A program made the position numbers and the translations under genes. From NCBI GenBank assembly GCA_017408985.1, contig JAFQTO010000064.1, positions 1 to 64,000 on the forward strand: DNA of 64,000 nucleotides, read 5' to 3'. This stretch comes from Clostridia bacterium. Its GTDB lineage: Bacteria; Bacillota; Clostridia; Oscillospirales; Butyricicoccaceae. A model generated the notes under the pieces. It saw only the letters and a list, made by a program, of their open reading frames with translations, was not told where the DNA came from and did not search any database. Below are positions 51,469 to 59,678 of this stretch, piece by piece (position 1 is the first letter of the stretch; every line of letters starts with the position of its first letter).

Positions 51469-52497
51469 TTAGCGAGCGTGGTCGCAAGCCAGAGCGATAG
51501 CATCTCTCATGCCGGTGATCTGCATGGAGCAGCCTGCCTCGAGCAGCTTGGACTCAACGGTGATCTGGTGGCCCTTGGCTTCCTTGGTCTCCATAGCCTT
51601 GACCTCAGCGCCGGTCTTGCCTGCAACGAAAGCGGAGAATGCAGCACTCTGTGCATCCCACTCCAGCATAACGCCGTTTTCGTCATTGTCGACCTTGCCT
51701 GCCATACCGTAAGCAGAGCCCAGCTCGCGCTTGGTGCCCTTGAACTCAGCACTTACGATAGCGCCTGCGGTGGTGAAAGCGATCTTGGGCTGGGTTGCAT
51801 CGTTGAGAGCAGCAAGGATCTTGCCGTCCTTGGAAACAGCAGCTGCACCGAAATCGGTGTACATCTTTGCGCTGCCGTCTGCATCAGCGGCAGCAGCGGT
51901 GGACTCGGCAGCGGTGGAGATAGCTGCTACGCCCAGAGTGAACTCGTCAGCGGTCTTGAAGGAAACAGCGAACTTGTCCTCGCAAGCCTTTGCGACTGCT
52001 TCGATAAAGTCGGTGATCTGCATGGAGCAGCCTGCCTTGAGCAGGGTCTCGTCAACAGCGATCAGGTGGCCGTTAGCTTCCTGAGTCTTGATGCCCTTGA
52101 CCTCAGCGGCGGTCTTGCCTACTACGTACTCTTCAAAAGCCTTGGTCTGTGCATCCCACTCCAGCATAACGCCGTTCTTATCATTGTCGACTTTGCCTTC
52201 CATACCGTAACGGGAGCCCAGCTCCATCTTGGTCTCAAACTTCTTGGCAGTATCAACAGCGCCGCCGGTGATATCCATCTTGTTCTGTGCTACGTCGATG
52301 CGGCACTTGACTATCTTGCCGTCAGCGTCCAGAACGACGGTTGCTACGGTAGCGTCTACCTGAGCATTGTTCTCTGCAGAACTTGCGGTGCTGAGCACTA
52401 TGCCCATACCCAGTTTGTACTCGGCCTCCTTTGCGCCGCATGCGACCAGGGACAGCATGCACATTGCAGCCAGAGCAATTGCGATGATCTTCTTCAT
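51469..52497 (-). CDS. Lipoprotein with two tandem FMN_bind-like repeats
   Basis: A 342-residue lipoprotein (lipobox SLVAC20) made of two ~150-residue repeats. They share near-identical blocks: YGMEGKVDNDKNGVMLEWDA and YGMAGKVDNDENGVMLEWDA, then GCSMQIT followed by A-V/I-x-x-AC in each. The overall pattern (TVVLDADGKIVKCRID, then a terminal AGCS/T block) recalls an FMN_bind domain with the threonine motif changed to AGCSMQ. It lies first in the Rnf/ApbE run, 34 bases before apbE. A role as an extracytosolic redox partner is inference. I know no named family. Confidence 0.75.
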   Translation of the reverse strand: MKKIIAIALAAMCMLSLVACGAKEAEYKLGMGIVLSTASSAENNAQVDATVATVVLDADGKIVKCRIDVAQNKMDITGGAVDTAKKFETKMELGSRYGMEGKVDNDKNGVMLEWDAQTKAFEEYVVGKTAAEVKGIKTQEANGHLIAVDETLLKAGCSMQITDFIEAVAKACEDKFAVSFKTADEFTLGVAAISTAAESTAAAADADGSAKMYTDFGAAAVSKDGKILAALNDATQPKIAFTTAGAIVSAEFKGTKRELGSAYGMAGKVDNDENGVMLEWDAQSAAFSAFVAGKTGAEVKAMETKEAKGHQITVESKLLEAGCSMQITGMRDAIALACDHAR

Positions 52498-52643
52498 AAT
52501 TACACTCCTTCTATTTTGTGAGGTAGTTTACGCACTCTATCAGCAAATATTCGGCATGCTCCTACCTGAATAATTGCATATAATTGCATAAATCCACCAT
52601 TTTTGACCATACTTCTGATTCAGCCTCACGAAAATCCACGATA
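52498..52643 (-). other. Leader of the repeat-lipoprotein/Rnf operon
   Basis: About 140 bases lie between promoter and start codon. On the minus strand there is a tandem ATGCAATTAT repeat (about 52583-52562) and a possible GGTAG/CTACC pairing. No terminator is seen in it. I could not match it to a known RNA family. Confidence 0.35.
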
Positions 52644-52672
52644 ATTCTACCATAATAAAACTTTCCAGTCAA
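52644..52672 (-). promoter_or_regulatory. Promoter of the repeat-lipoprotein/apbE/Rnf operon
   Basis: On the minus strand TTGACT (52672-52667) and TAGAAT (52649-52644) are 17 bases apart. Confidence 0.7.
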
Positions 52673-52735
52673 TATATAATAACTGATATATTGTTTATAC
52701 TCATTATAATATTTTTATTATATTGCAGGCATAAA

Positions 52736-52765
52736 AAAAAGAACACCCGAGGGTGTTCTTTTTAT
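52736..52765 (-). terminator. Terminator of the rplJ-rplL operon
   Basis: GAACACC and GGTGTTC around CGAG form a hairpin flanked by A-runs and T-runs, just past rplL on the minus strand. Confidence 0.88.
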
Positions 52766-52779
52766 AAGAGAAATCAGAC

Positions 52780-53160
52780 TTACTTGATTTCGACCTTTGC
52801 GCCGGACTCTTCGACCTTAGCCTTGATGGTGTCAGCCTCTTCCTTGGAGACCTTCTCCTTCAGAGCCTTGGGAGCGCCGTCTACCAGGTCCTTAGCTTCC
52901 TTCAGGCCGAGACCGGTAACTTCGCGGACAGCCTTGATAACAGCGATCTTGTTAGCGCCAACCTCAGCCAGGATGACGTCGAACTCGGTCTGCTCTTCAG
53001 CTGCTGCTGCGCCGCCTGCTGCGGGGCCTGCTGCTACTGCTACTGCTGCTGCTGCGGAAACGCCGAACTCTTCTTCGAGAGCGTGTACGAGCTCAGAAAG
53101 CTCGAGAACTGTAAGCTGCTTAACTTCTTCAATAAGGTTTGTGATCTTTTCGCTGGCCAT
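52780..53160 (-). CDS. rplL: 50S ribosomal protein L7/L12
   Basis: A 126-residue stalk protein. The N-terminal dimerisation part ([22 protein letters not shown]), an Ala-rich hinge and the C-terminal factor-binding domain ([32 protein letters not shown]) are all standard. TTGGAGGT precedes the ATG. It follows rplJ under the L10 leader. Confidence 0.98.
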   Translation of the reverse strand: MASEKITNLIEEVKQLTVLELSELVHALEEEFGVSAAAAVAVAAGPAAGGAAAAEEQTEFDVILAEVGANKIAVIKAVREVTGLGLKEAKDLVDGAPKALKEKVSKEEADTIKAKVEESGAKVEIK

Positions 53161-53192
53161 TTTAATGTACCTCCAATTTTTTAATTATAAAA

Positions 53193-53702
53193 TTATTCTG
53201 CTGCTCCGCCCTTCTGCTCTGCGATTGCGTTGATAACGCGTGCAAAAGCAGCGATGGGAGCGTTCATTGTGCCGAGGACTGTGGAAAGCAGACCCTGCTT
53301 GCTGCCAAGCTCGGATATAGCTTCGATCTCCTGGGCATTCATAAACTTACCCTCAAAGAAACCACCCTTAACGGCAAAGACCTTGGGGTTCTTCTTTGCA
53401 AAGTCGACGATGTGCTTTGCGGGGACGATGGGATCTTCCATACCGAGTGCAAGAGCGGTGGTGCCGTTCAGCAGGGGATCCAGCTCGGTGTATCCCAGCT
53501 CATTGGCTGCGAATCTTGTAAGTGTGTTCTTGACGACAGCGTACTCGATTCCGTTCTTACGAAGCTCGGCGCGCAGCTTGGTGTCCTCCTCGACGGTGAT
53601 ACCCTTATAATCAACAAGGATTCCGGACTGGGCGTTCCTCATCTTCTCGGTAAGCTCGGCGACTACAGACTTCTTGGCTGCCAATACCTTCTCGTTAGGC
53701 AT
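53193..53702 (-). CDS. rplJ: 50S ribosomal protein L10
   Basis: A 169-residue base of the ribosomal stalk (MPNEKVLAAKKSVVAEL...QSGILVDYKGITVEEDTKLR). The ATG at 53702 lies 11 bases after GGAGG; the earlier in-frame GTG is part of that site. L10 in complex with L12 represses its own operon through the leader upstream. Confidence 0.97.
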   Translation of the reverse strand: MPNEKVLAAKKSVVAELTEKMRNAQSGILVDYKGITVEEDTKLRAELRKNGIEYAVVKNTLTRFAANELGYTELDPLLNGTTALALGMEDPIVPAKHIVDFAKKNPKVFAVKGGFFEGKFMNAQEIEAISELGSKQGLLSTVLGTMNAPIAAFARVINAIAEQKGGAAE

Positions 53703-53859
53703 TTCTCGTTTCACCTCCGTAGATTATGCAATAAAAATACCCTCGCGCCAAAAGACATGAGGGCATAAAGAAAAATACATTATCATTCTAATGTCATTCT
53801 CTCTTCCTCGGCAGGACGGCTGTGCCGTTTACTTGTCTCCTGCTGTCTGTGGTTTGAGC
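53703..53859 (-). ncRNA. Ribosomal protein L10 leader with attenuator
   Basis: The 5' region of rplJ carries the conserved words of the Firmicutes L10 leader: CCACAGACAGCAGGAGA, an ACGGC/GCCGT hairpin and CCTGCCGAGG, which form the kink-turned arm bound by L10(L12)4. It ends in a hairpin (CCCTC...GAGGG, 53764-53738) followed by TTTTTATT, which would stop transcription when L10 is in excess. Confidence 0.82.
53735..53767 (-). terminator. Attenuator hairpin in the L10 leader
   Basis: On the minus strand ATGCCCTC pairs with GAGGGTAT (one G-T), extended by TG/CG-type pairs past one mismatch, and is followed by TTTTTATT. Confidence 0.7.
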
Positions 53860-53865
53860 TTGTTC

Positions 53866-53894
53866 ATTATATCAGCAAACCGATGGCTTGTCAA
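53866..53894 (-). promoter_or_regulatory. Promoter of the rplJ-rplL operon
   Basis: A perfect TTGACA (53894-53889) and a perfect TATAAT (53871-53866) are 17 bases apart on the minus strand. Confidence 0.92.
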
Positions 53895-53958
53895 TATATT
53901 TTTCGGGAGTTTTTTGCATTTGGGGGCACTTTTGCCCCAAAATTGCGGATTTTTCATC

Positions 53959-53991
53959 AAAATACCCTCACGCCAAAAGGCGCGAGGGTAT
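53959..53991 (-). terminator. Terminator after rplA
   Basis: ATACCCTCGCGCC pairs with GGCGTGAGGGTAT around TTTT on the minus strand (53991-53979/53974-53962), followed by TTTGATG. It resembles the L10 attenuator hairpin just downstream. Confidence 0.85.
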
Positions 53992-54005
53992 GAGAAAGCT
54001 TGTTC

Positions 54006-54704
54006 TTACAGCTCCATCAGCTTTGCAGGGTTCAGCTTGACGCCGGGGCCCATGGTGGAAGCGATGACGCAGCTGCGGATGTACTGACCCTTTGCAGCGG
54101 CGGGCTTAGCCTTGACGATAGCGCCAAGCAGAGCCTTGAAGTTCTCCTCCAGCTTCTCAGCGCCGAAGGAAGCCTTACCGACGGGGCAGTGGATGATGTT
54201 GGTCTTGTCGAGACGGTACTCGATACGACCTGCCTTGGACTCCTTGACAGCCTGTGCAACGTTCATGGTAACGGTGCCTGCCTTGGGGTTAGGCATAAGG
54301 CCCTTGGGACCGAGGACACGGCCCAGACGGCCGACAACACCCATCATATCGGGAGTTGCGATAACGACTTCGTAATCGAAGAAGTTCTCACCGGTGATCT
54401 TTGCGACCATATCTTCTGCACCGACATAGTCAGCGCCTGCTTCCAGAGCTTCCTTGGCCTTGTCGCCCTTAGCGAATACCAGGACGCGGATCTTCTTGCC
54501 GGTACCGTGGGGCAGAACGATTGCGCCGCGGACCTGCTGGTCAGCGTGTCTGGAGTCAACGCCCAGCTTGACGTGAACTTCAACAGTCTCGTCAAACTTA
54601 GCCTTTGCGGTCTTGAGAACGGTCTCTATACCCTCTGCGGGATCGTGAAGCTTCTGACGGTCGTACAGCTTTGCGCTGTCGACATACTTTTTACCTCTTT
54701 GCAT
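54006..54704 (-). CDS. rplA: 50S ribosomal protein L1
   Basis: A 232-residue protein of the L1 stalk that binds 23S rRNA near the E site. Hallmarks include [39 protein letters not shown] and [18 protein letters not shown] lies before the ATG. It follows rplK and ends the rpmG-secE-nusG-rplK-rplA run. Confidence 0.98.
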   Translation of the reverse strand: MQRGKKYVDSAKLYDRQKLHDPAEGIETVLKTAKAKFDETVEVHVKLGVDSRHADQQVRGAIVLPHGTGKKIRVLVFAKGDKAKEALEAGADYVGAEDMVAKITGENFFDYEVVIATPDMMGVVGRLGRVLGPKGLMPNPKAGTVTMNVAQAVKESKAGRIEYRLDKTNIIHCPVGKASFGAEKLEENFKALLGAIVKAKPAAAKGQYIRSCVIASTMGPGVKLNPAKLMEL

Positions 54705-54784
54705 TGTTTTTCCTCCTAAAAGTGGTTTTTCGGATCTATGATCCTCCCACGACCGCGGATTAAAGTTTTCCCGCGGCTTTGAAA

Positions 54785-55210
54785 TTAGTCTTCGACGGTG
54801 ATGCCCATGCTGCGAGCGGTGCCCGCTACCATGCTCATTGCGCTCTCGATGGAAGCAGCGTTGAGGTCAGGCATTTTGATCTCAGCGATCTTTCTGACAG
54901 ATTCCTTGCTGAGCTTTGCAACCTTCTGCTTGTTGGGAACACCGGAAGCCTTGTCGATTCCGCACTCTTTCTTGATCAGGACTGCTGCGGGGGGAGTCTT
55001 GGTGATGAAAGAGAAGGAACGGTCGGCATAAACGGTGATAACGACGGGGATGATAAGGCCGATATCATTCTTGGTACGCTCATTGAACTCCTTGGTGAAG
55101 CCCATGATGTTTATACCGTGGGGGCCCAGAGCCGAACCTACAGGGGGAGCAGGTGTTGCCTTGCCTGCGGGGATCTGAAGTTTTACTATAGCTGTAACTT
55201 TCTGTGCCAC
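54785..55210 (-). CDS. rplK: 50S ribosomal protein L11
   Basis: A 141-residue protein of the GTPase-associated centre ([34 protein letters not shown]). It starts with GTG, with AAGGAGG about 10 bases upstream. The length and both domains are normal. Confidence 0.98.
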   Translation of the reverse strand: MAQKVTAIVKLQIPAGKATPAPPVGSALGPHGINIMGFTKEFNERTKNDIGLIIPVVITVYADRSFSFITKTPPAAVLIKKECGIDKASGVPNKQKVAKLSKESVRKIAEIKMPDLNAASIESAMSMVAGTARSMGITVED

Positions 55211-55281
55211 TTTCGTGCACCTCCTTGAAAATATGTGGTAAAATGGGCAGAATGCCCTCCCACTGACACGCCGATACTGAC

Positions 55282-55821
55282 TTATTTGCTCATCAGGACG
55301 ACCTGCGAGAATTCAAACTCAACAGGCATCTCTCTGCCGACGAGCGAAACGTTTACCGTTACGCGGCCCTCGGGGATATTGATAGCCGAGACCACACCGA
55401 CAAAGCCCTCAAAGGGACCTTCGGTGATCTTGACCGAGTCACCAACATCGTAGGACAGACGCACAACGACCTTCTCAACACCCAGGGCATCGGCTTCCTC
55501 GGGAGTGAGGGGGACCGGCTTGGAACCGGGGCCGACAAAGCTTGTTACACCGCGTGTGTTGCGGACAACGTACCAGCTCTCATCGGTCATAAGCATCTTA
55601 ATAAGAACATAGCCGGGGAAAAGCTTCCTCTCAACCTCTTTAGACCCGGAATCGGTAAATTCCGTGACCGTTTCCATAGGGATACGGATGTCAAAGATAA
55701 GGTCTTCCAGGTGACGGTTTTCCACCGTTTTCTGAATCGTGGCGGCTACCTTGTTCTCGTAGCCCGAGTATGTGTGGACCACATACCACCTTGCCTCAGT
55801 GCTCAGAGCCTCATCCTGCAT
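55282..55821 (-). CDS. nusG: Transcription termination/antitermination factor NusG
   Basis: A 179-residue elongation factor: an N-terminal NGN domain ([26 protein letters not shown]) and a C-terminal KOW domain ([25 protein letters not shown]). It binds RNA polymerase and links it to Rho or ribosomes. GGGAGG precedes the ATG. Position between secE and rplK is the bacterial norm. Confidence 0.97.
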   Translation of the reverse strand: MQDEALSTEARWYVVHTYSGYENKVAATIQKTVENRHLEDLIFDIRIPMETVTEFTDSGSKEVERKLFPGYVLIKMLMTDESWYVVRNTRGVTSFVGPGSKPVPLTPEEADALGVEKVVVRLSYDVGDSVKITEGPFEGFVGVVSAINIPEGRVTVNVSLVGREMPVEFEFSQVVLMSK

Positions 55822-55837
55822 ACCTTAATCCTCCCTA

Positions 55838-56119
55838 TTAGAAAATAGTGGCAATAAGGTCTCGTGCTGCACCGAATACGAAATCCAGCAGAGCAACGAA
55901 AAGGCATACGACTATAGCAGCGATGATAACGATGACAGTGTTGTTAACAACCTGCTTACCGGTGGGCCATACGACTTTCTTAGCTTCGCTCTTAAGGTCG
56001 CGGAACCACTTGGCTATTTTAGCGAAGAGACCGGGTTTCTTCTCTTTCTTCTTGTCTGCTTTTTTTGTTTCAACAGCTTTTTCTTCTGTCGATACGGTTA
56101 CTTTTTCATTTTCAGCCAT
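55838..56119 (-). CDS. secE: Preprotein translocase subunit SecE
   Basis: A 93-residue protein with a lysine/glutamate-rich N-terminal extension, the conserved amphipathic segment (KIAKWFRDLKSEAKKVVWPTGKQVVNNT) and one transmembrane helix (about 64-86). SecE clamps SecY in the translocon. The ATG at 56119 is used; a TTG one codon earlier is also in frame. Confidence 0.95.
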   Translation of the reverse strand: MAENEKVTVSTEEKAVETKKADKKKEKKPGLFAKIAKWFRDLKSEAKKVVWPTGKQVVNNTVIVIIAAIVVCLFVALLDFVFGAARDLIATIF

Positions 56120-56146
56120 CAAAGCACCTCTTTTCTCAAAAATCCC

Positions 56147-56296
56147 TTACTTGGTTTCCCTGTGTAAGGTGTGCTTCTTGCAAAAACGGCAGTACTTGTT
56201 GAGCTCGATACGGTCGGGAGTATTCTTCTTGTTCTTGACGGTATCGTAGTTCCTCTGCTTGCACTCGGTACACGCTAAAGTGATCTTAACGCGCAT
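56147..56296 (-). CDS. rpmG: 50S ribosomal protein L33
   Basis: A 49-residue protein, short but clear: [19 protein letters not shown] with a CxxC pair, then [17 protein letters not shown] with the second pair. Four cysteines mean the zinc-binding (C+) form. AAAAGGAGGT lies directly upstream. It is the first gene before secE and nusG, the standard order. Confidence 0.96.
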   Translation of the reverse strand: MRVKITLACTECKQRNYDTVKNKKNTPDRIELNKYCRFCKKHTLHRETK

Positions 56297-56410
56297 TTTC
56301 GGCACCTCCTTTTAGATTAAGACACAGACGCTCTCCGCGCCTTGCCTGTTTGCCTCCCTGCTATGGCCTTCTTTTTGCAGACATAAAAAAAAGACCTGAC
56401 AGGTAGAATA

Positions 56411-56439
56411 ATCATAACACACCCATTATGTCAAGTCAA
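56411..56439 (-). promoter_or_regulatory. Promoter of the rpmG-secE-nusG-rplK-rplA operon
   Basis: On the minus strand TTGACT (56439-56434) and TATGAT (56416-56411) are 17 bases apart; an overlapping TTGACA lies five bases inside. The leader to rpmG is about 105 bases and contains a T8 run, without a clear terminator stem. Confidence 0.7.
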
Positions 56440-56508
56440 GTATTTTTTGAAAAAAGTATAATTTGCTTCAAAATCCGTCCGTGCATCGCCCGAAAAAAAC
56501 AATTTTTG

Positions 56509-56538
56509 TTGGCAATTTGTACATATACAATATATAAT
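56509..56538 (+). promoter_or_regulatory. Promoter of nnrD
   Basis: TTGGCA (56509-56514) and TATAAT (56533-56538) are 18 bases apart. Confidence 0.65.
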
Positions 56539-56573
56539 ATGTGTAACGAAATGTCAATACCGAGGTGTCCCCT

Positions 56574-57437
56574 ATGTTTTTTGAAAGTTTAACTCCCGCC
56601 CTTGTGTACGGCATGCTGCCGCCCCGCGACGACGGGTGCGATAAAACGGGTTTCGGCAGACTTCTGTCTATCTGCGGCAGCCGCAATATGCCCGGTGCCG
56701 CAGTTCTGTCCTGCGGCGGCGCTCTGCGCTCGGGTGTCGGACTGTGCAACGTGGCCGCCCCCGAGTCGGTCTGCCGCAGTGTCAGCACCCACTTCCCCGG
56801 TGCGGTGCTGAACATCCTGCCCGAGGCGCCCGACGGAGGGTTTGAGCCCGCTTGCGCAGAGGATATCCGCAACGTGCTGCACCACTACAGCGCCGTGCTG
56901 TTCGGTTGCGGCGTGGGACTGACAGACGGCGGCAGGGCGGCGCTTGAAATGCTGCTTAAAAACTGCACCGCACCTCTGGTCATAGACGCCGACGGACTGA
57001 ATCTTCTGTGTGAGGATATATCTCTGCTGAAAAGCGCCCGATGCCCGGTGGTGCTGACCCCTCACGCACGGGAGCTGAAACGGCTGCTTTCTGCCTGCTC
57101 TCTGCCCGACGCGCAGACGCTGGCAAAAGAGTACGGGGTGACTCTTGTATCAAAGAGCGCTTGCACCGAAATATACGGCAGTAAAAATTATCTGCTATGT
57201 GCCCCCAACTCGGCGCTGGCAAAGGGCGGCAGCGGAGATATATTGGCAGGCATCACAGCCTCCCTGCTGGCTCAGGGCGCATCCCCCGTCAACGCGGCGG
57301 CGGCAGGAGTGTACATCCACTCTCAGGCAGGCAGGATAGCCTCCGAAATGCACGGAGCGCGAAGCGTGCTGGTCACCGATATTCTGGACAGCCTGAGCAT
57401 CGCATTCTGCGAGCTTGAAGAAAACGAAGAAGACTAA
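56574..57437 (+). CDS. nnrD: ADP-dependent (S)-NAD(P)H-hydrate dehydratase
   Basis: A 287-residue ribokinase-like enzyme that repairs hydrated NADH and NADPH. Visible motifs are KTGFGRLLSICGSRNMPGAAVLSCGGALRSGVGL, DADGLN, LTPHARELKRL and the GSGDxLAG block (AKGGSGDILAGI). The epimerase domain (NnrE), often fused in front, is missing, so this is the stand-alone form. GAGGTG lies 6 bases before the ATG at 56574; a GTG three codons earlier overlaps that site. Confidence 0.92.
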   Translation: MFFESLTPALVYGMLPPRDDGCDKTGFGRLLSICGSRNMPGAAVLSCGGALRSGVGLCNVAAPESVCRSVSTHFPGAVLNILPEAPDGGFEPACAEDIRNVLHHYSAVLFGCGVGLTDGGRAALEMLLKNCTAPLVIDADGLNLLCEDISLLKSARCPVVLTPHARELKRLLSACSLPDAQTLAKEYGVTLVSKSACTEIYGSKNYLLCAPNSALAKGGSGDILAGITASLLAQGASPVNAAAAGVYIHSQAGRIASEMHGARSVLVTDILDSLSIAFCELEENEED

Positions 57438-57443
57438 AAACAA

Positions 57444-57493
57444 TTTCATCGCTCATTTCATCGCTCATTTTTGCCCCAAAATGAGCGATGAAA
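57444..57493. repeat. Perfect 16-bp inverted repeat with a duplicated 12-bp half
   Basis: TTTCATCGCTCATTTT (57456-57471) and AAAATGAGCGATGAAA (57478-57493) are perfect complements around TGCCCC. The word TTTCATCGCTCA occurs twice in tandem (57444 and 57456), so a second hairpin register is possible. No T-run follows, so it is not a normal terminator. Confidence 0.75.
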
Positions 57494-57510
57494 CAGTGAG
57501 AATAATACAG

Positions 57511-57545
57511 GCACCCGTTGACTGCGGTCAACGGGTGCTTTTTTA
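57511..57545. terminator. Terminator after nnrD, shared with the GNAT gene
   Basis: GCACCCGTTGAC (57511-57522) pairs with GTCAACGGGTGC (57527-57538) around TGCG, followed by TTTTTTAT on the plus side; the minus side has only a weak T-run. Confidence 0.88.
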
Positions 57546-57560
57546 TACAGATCGGTCGTT

Positions 57561-58031
57561 TTATTTGCCTTTTGCTTCCATGGGGGTGAACACTATGCCG
57601 TCCTCGCAGCGTTTTTCGCCCGTGGGGGTAAATCCCATTTTTTCAAAGAAGCCTACAGCGGTGGGGAACGCGTTTACGGTCACGCGGGAAAAGGTCTCGT
57701 CGGCTCTTCGGGCATCCATTACGCTGCGCTTGAGCAGGGATGAACCCACGCCTTTTCTCTGGGCATCCGTCTCCACGAACAGCATATCTATATGGCTCTC
57801 GTTGCGCAGGATACACATACCCACGATGTCGTCGCCGTAAAAAGCGCCCCATACTCTGTAGTCGGCATCGCCCATACGGTGCAGGACGTACTCGTACTCT
57901 GTGCTCTGCCAGAATTCCTCCCTGCCCTCCTCGGTGCAGTCTTTGCCCGCCGTTTCGGAGAATACCGTCCAGGCAAGGTCAAGTGCGTCCATAAGCTCGG
58001 CGGCTGCAAGAGGTCTTATTTCTTTTTTCAT
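57561..58031 (-). CDS. GNAT-family N-acetyltransferase
   Basis: A 156-residue GNAT enzyme. The acetyl-CoA pyrophosphate loop is VETDAQRKGVGSSLLK (Q/R-x-x-G-x-G/S), followed by VNAFPTAVGFFEKMGF, the motif B tail. The acceptor is not predictable. Its start overlaps the rsmI stop by ATGA, so it is the last gene of a three-gene unit with the TrmN6-like and rsmI genes. Confidence 0.88.
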   Translation of the reverse strand: MKKEIRPLAAAELMDALDLAWTVFSETAGKDCTEEGREEFWQSTEYEYVLHRMGDADYRVWGAFYGDDIVGMCILRNESHIDMLFVETDAQRKGVGSSLLKRSVMDARRADETFSRVTVNAFPTAVGFFEKMGFTPTGEKRCEDGIVFTPMEAKGK

Positions 58032-58885
58032 CGTTCTTCCTCCTCGGATATCATTTGGAGTGCGGCGTCGTACAGATGGTTTTTGGGATAGGACAGAGCT
58101 TTGCTGGTCTCTTTGACCGCGTCCTTGAGGCTCTTGCCCTCTGCCATCAGGCTTTTTACCATCTGCAGGGGGTCGGGCTTTTCGGCTCCTGCCTCATCCT
58201 CGCCCTTGTATCCGCGGATGACCAGCACGAACTCCCCTTTGGGCGGGGTCTCTGTATATTTGGCGATAGCCTGCGACAAGGTGGTGCGGATTATCTCCTC
58301 GTGCATCTTGGTAAGCTCGCGGCAGAGAGATATCTCCCTATCGCCGAAATACTTGTACATATCCTCCAGCGTGCGCATCAGCTTGTGGGGCGCTTCGTAA
58401 AACACCATAGTGCGTCTCTCTTTTGCCACGCTTTCAAGATGGTCGGCACGGCTTTTGTTGGCTGTGGACAGAAATCCCTCAAAGGTAAACCTGCCGCACT
58501 CGATACCCGACGCGCACAGAGCGGTGATGATGGCACAGCAGCCCGGGATGGGTACTACTTCTATGCCCCGCTCGATGCACAGATCAACAAGCTCGGTGCC
58601 CGGGTCGGAGATGGCGGGTGAGCCTGCGTCGGTGACGAGGGCACAGCTTTCGCCCTGCTCGATACGGCTGACTATGTATTCGCCCTTTTCCCTGCGGTTA
58701 TGCTCGTAATAGCTGATAAGAGGCTTTTTTATCTCGAATCGGCTGAGAAGCTTCATCGTGACTCTTGTATCCTCGGCGGCGATAAAATCCACCTGCTCCA
58801 GAGTCTCTATTGCACGGGGAGAAAAGTCGCTGAGATTGCCTATGGGTGTGGCTATGGGGTACAGCTTACCGCAAATATTGTCCAT
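58028..58885 (-). CDS. rsmI: 16S rRNA (cytidine(1402)-2'-O)-methyltransferase RsmI
   Basis: A 285-residue SAM enzyme of the tetrapyrrole-methylase fold that methylates C1402 of 16S rRNA. It shows GKLYPIATPIGNLSDFSPRAIETLEQVDFIAAEDTRVT, SYYEHNRREK, VTDAGSPAISDPG and FYEAPHKL. The ATG at 58885 overlaps the end of the TrmN6-like gene by 20 bases; AAGGAG lies about 13 bases upstream, somewhat far. Confidence 0.95.
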   Translation of the reverse strand: MDNICGKLYPIATPIGNLSDFSPRAIETLEQVDFIAAEDTRVTMKLLSRFEIKKPLISYYEHNRREKGEYIVSRIEQGESCALVTDAGSPAISDPGTELVDLCIERGIEVVPIPGCCAIITALCASGIECGRFTFEGFLSTANKSRADHLESVAKERRTMVFYEAPHKLMRTLEDMYKYFGDREISLCRELTKMHEEIIRTTLSQAIAKYTETPPKGEFVLVIRGYKGEDEAGAEKPDPLQMVKSLMAEGKSLKDAVKETSKALSYPKNHLYDAALQMISEEEER

Positions 58886-59564
58886 ATATATCACAATACT
58901 CCTTCGTATATCCGTTTTGGTCCCGCAGGATAAGGGGCGGCTCGATCTTGACTCCCTCGTTGCCCCGCCGTGCTGAGATAAGCACAATTGACGCTTTGGA
59001 TTCGGCTCTGTCGTGAACGAATCTCAGCCGCTTGACAAAAAATCCGCATCCGTGCAGCGCCGAAAACGCACCGTCCAGCCGCTCGGGACGCAGGCAGAAA
59101 TAAAAACTGCCCGAAGTCTTGAGCGCTCTCGCTGCAGCAGAGCACACGCCCTCAAGCTCGGCGCGTCGGGCGGCGTCTATCTCGGGCGAGAGGCTGGCTT
59201 TGCCCCGTGCGGGAGAAAAGTACGGCGGGTTGGAAATGCAGAAATCGTATCTGCGTTCAAACTTATATCGGGTATAGTCGGCGTTTACGATCTTTGCCCT
59301 CTGTTTGACACCGCACCGCTCATAATTGCGCTCTGCCAGCGCCGCCGCACCCTCAATAAGCTCCACGCCGTCAACCGTCACTCCGGGGTTGCGGAGCATA
59401 CACAGAAGTCCCAGACAGCCTGTGCCCGCACCCAGATCAACGCCGTGCTCACCCTTACGGGGTTGGGCAAAATAAGACAGCAGCACGGTATCCGTGGTCA
59501 GCTTAAAAAATCTGTCGTCCATCAGGATGGTATGCCCTGAGTAGAACGGGTATTCTTTTTCCAC
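58866..59564 (-). CDS. tRNA1(Val) (adenine(37)-N6)-methyltransferase-like protein (YfiC/TrmN6)
   Basis: A 232-residue class I SAM methyltransferase with GVDLGAGTGCLGLL (SAM loop) and the N6-adenine motif NPPY (ISNPPYFSPARG). These fit the YfiC/TrmN6 family, which usually sits next to rsmI, as here. I start it at the GTG at 59564, which has GGAGGG 8 bases upstream; an ATG 24 bases earlier has no ribosome site. Confidence 0.87.
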   Translation of the reverse strand: MEKEYPFYSGHTILMDDRFFKLTTDTVLLSYFAQPRKGEHGVDLGAGTGCLGLLCMLRNPGVTVDGVELIEGAAALAERNYERCGVKQRAKIVNADYTRYKFERRYDFCISNPPYFSPARGKASLSPEIDAARRAELEGVCSAAARALKTSGSFYFCLRPERLDGAFSALHGCGFFVKRLRFVHDRAESKASIVLISARRGNEGVKIEPPLILRDQNGYTKEYCDIYGQYLR

Positions 59565-59678
59565 CGGGCATCCCTCCCTCTGCAGCATTTTTGCACCTAT
59601 ACTATACCATATTTTACAACGTATATTCTACCATATTTCGTAAAAAATACAAACAAAAACCACGGGAGACAAAAATGT

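Noticed and set aside
56395-56405. ACCT/AGGT mini-hairpin plus T8 as an attenuator of the rpmG operon
   Set aside because: The stem is only four base pairs and overlaps the expected transcription start, so it cannot form a useful terminator.
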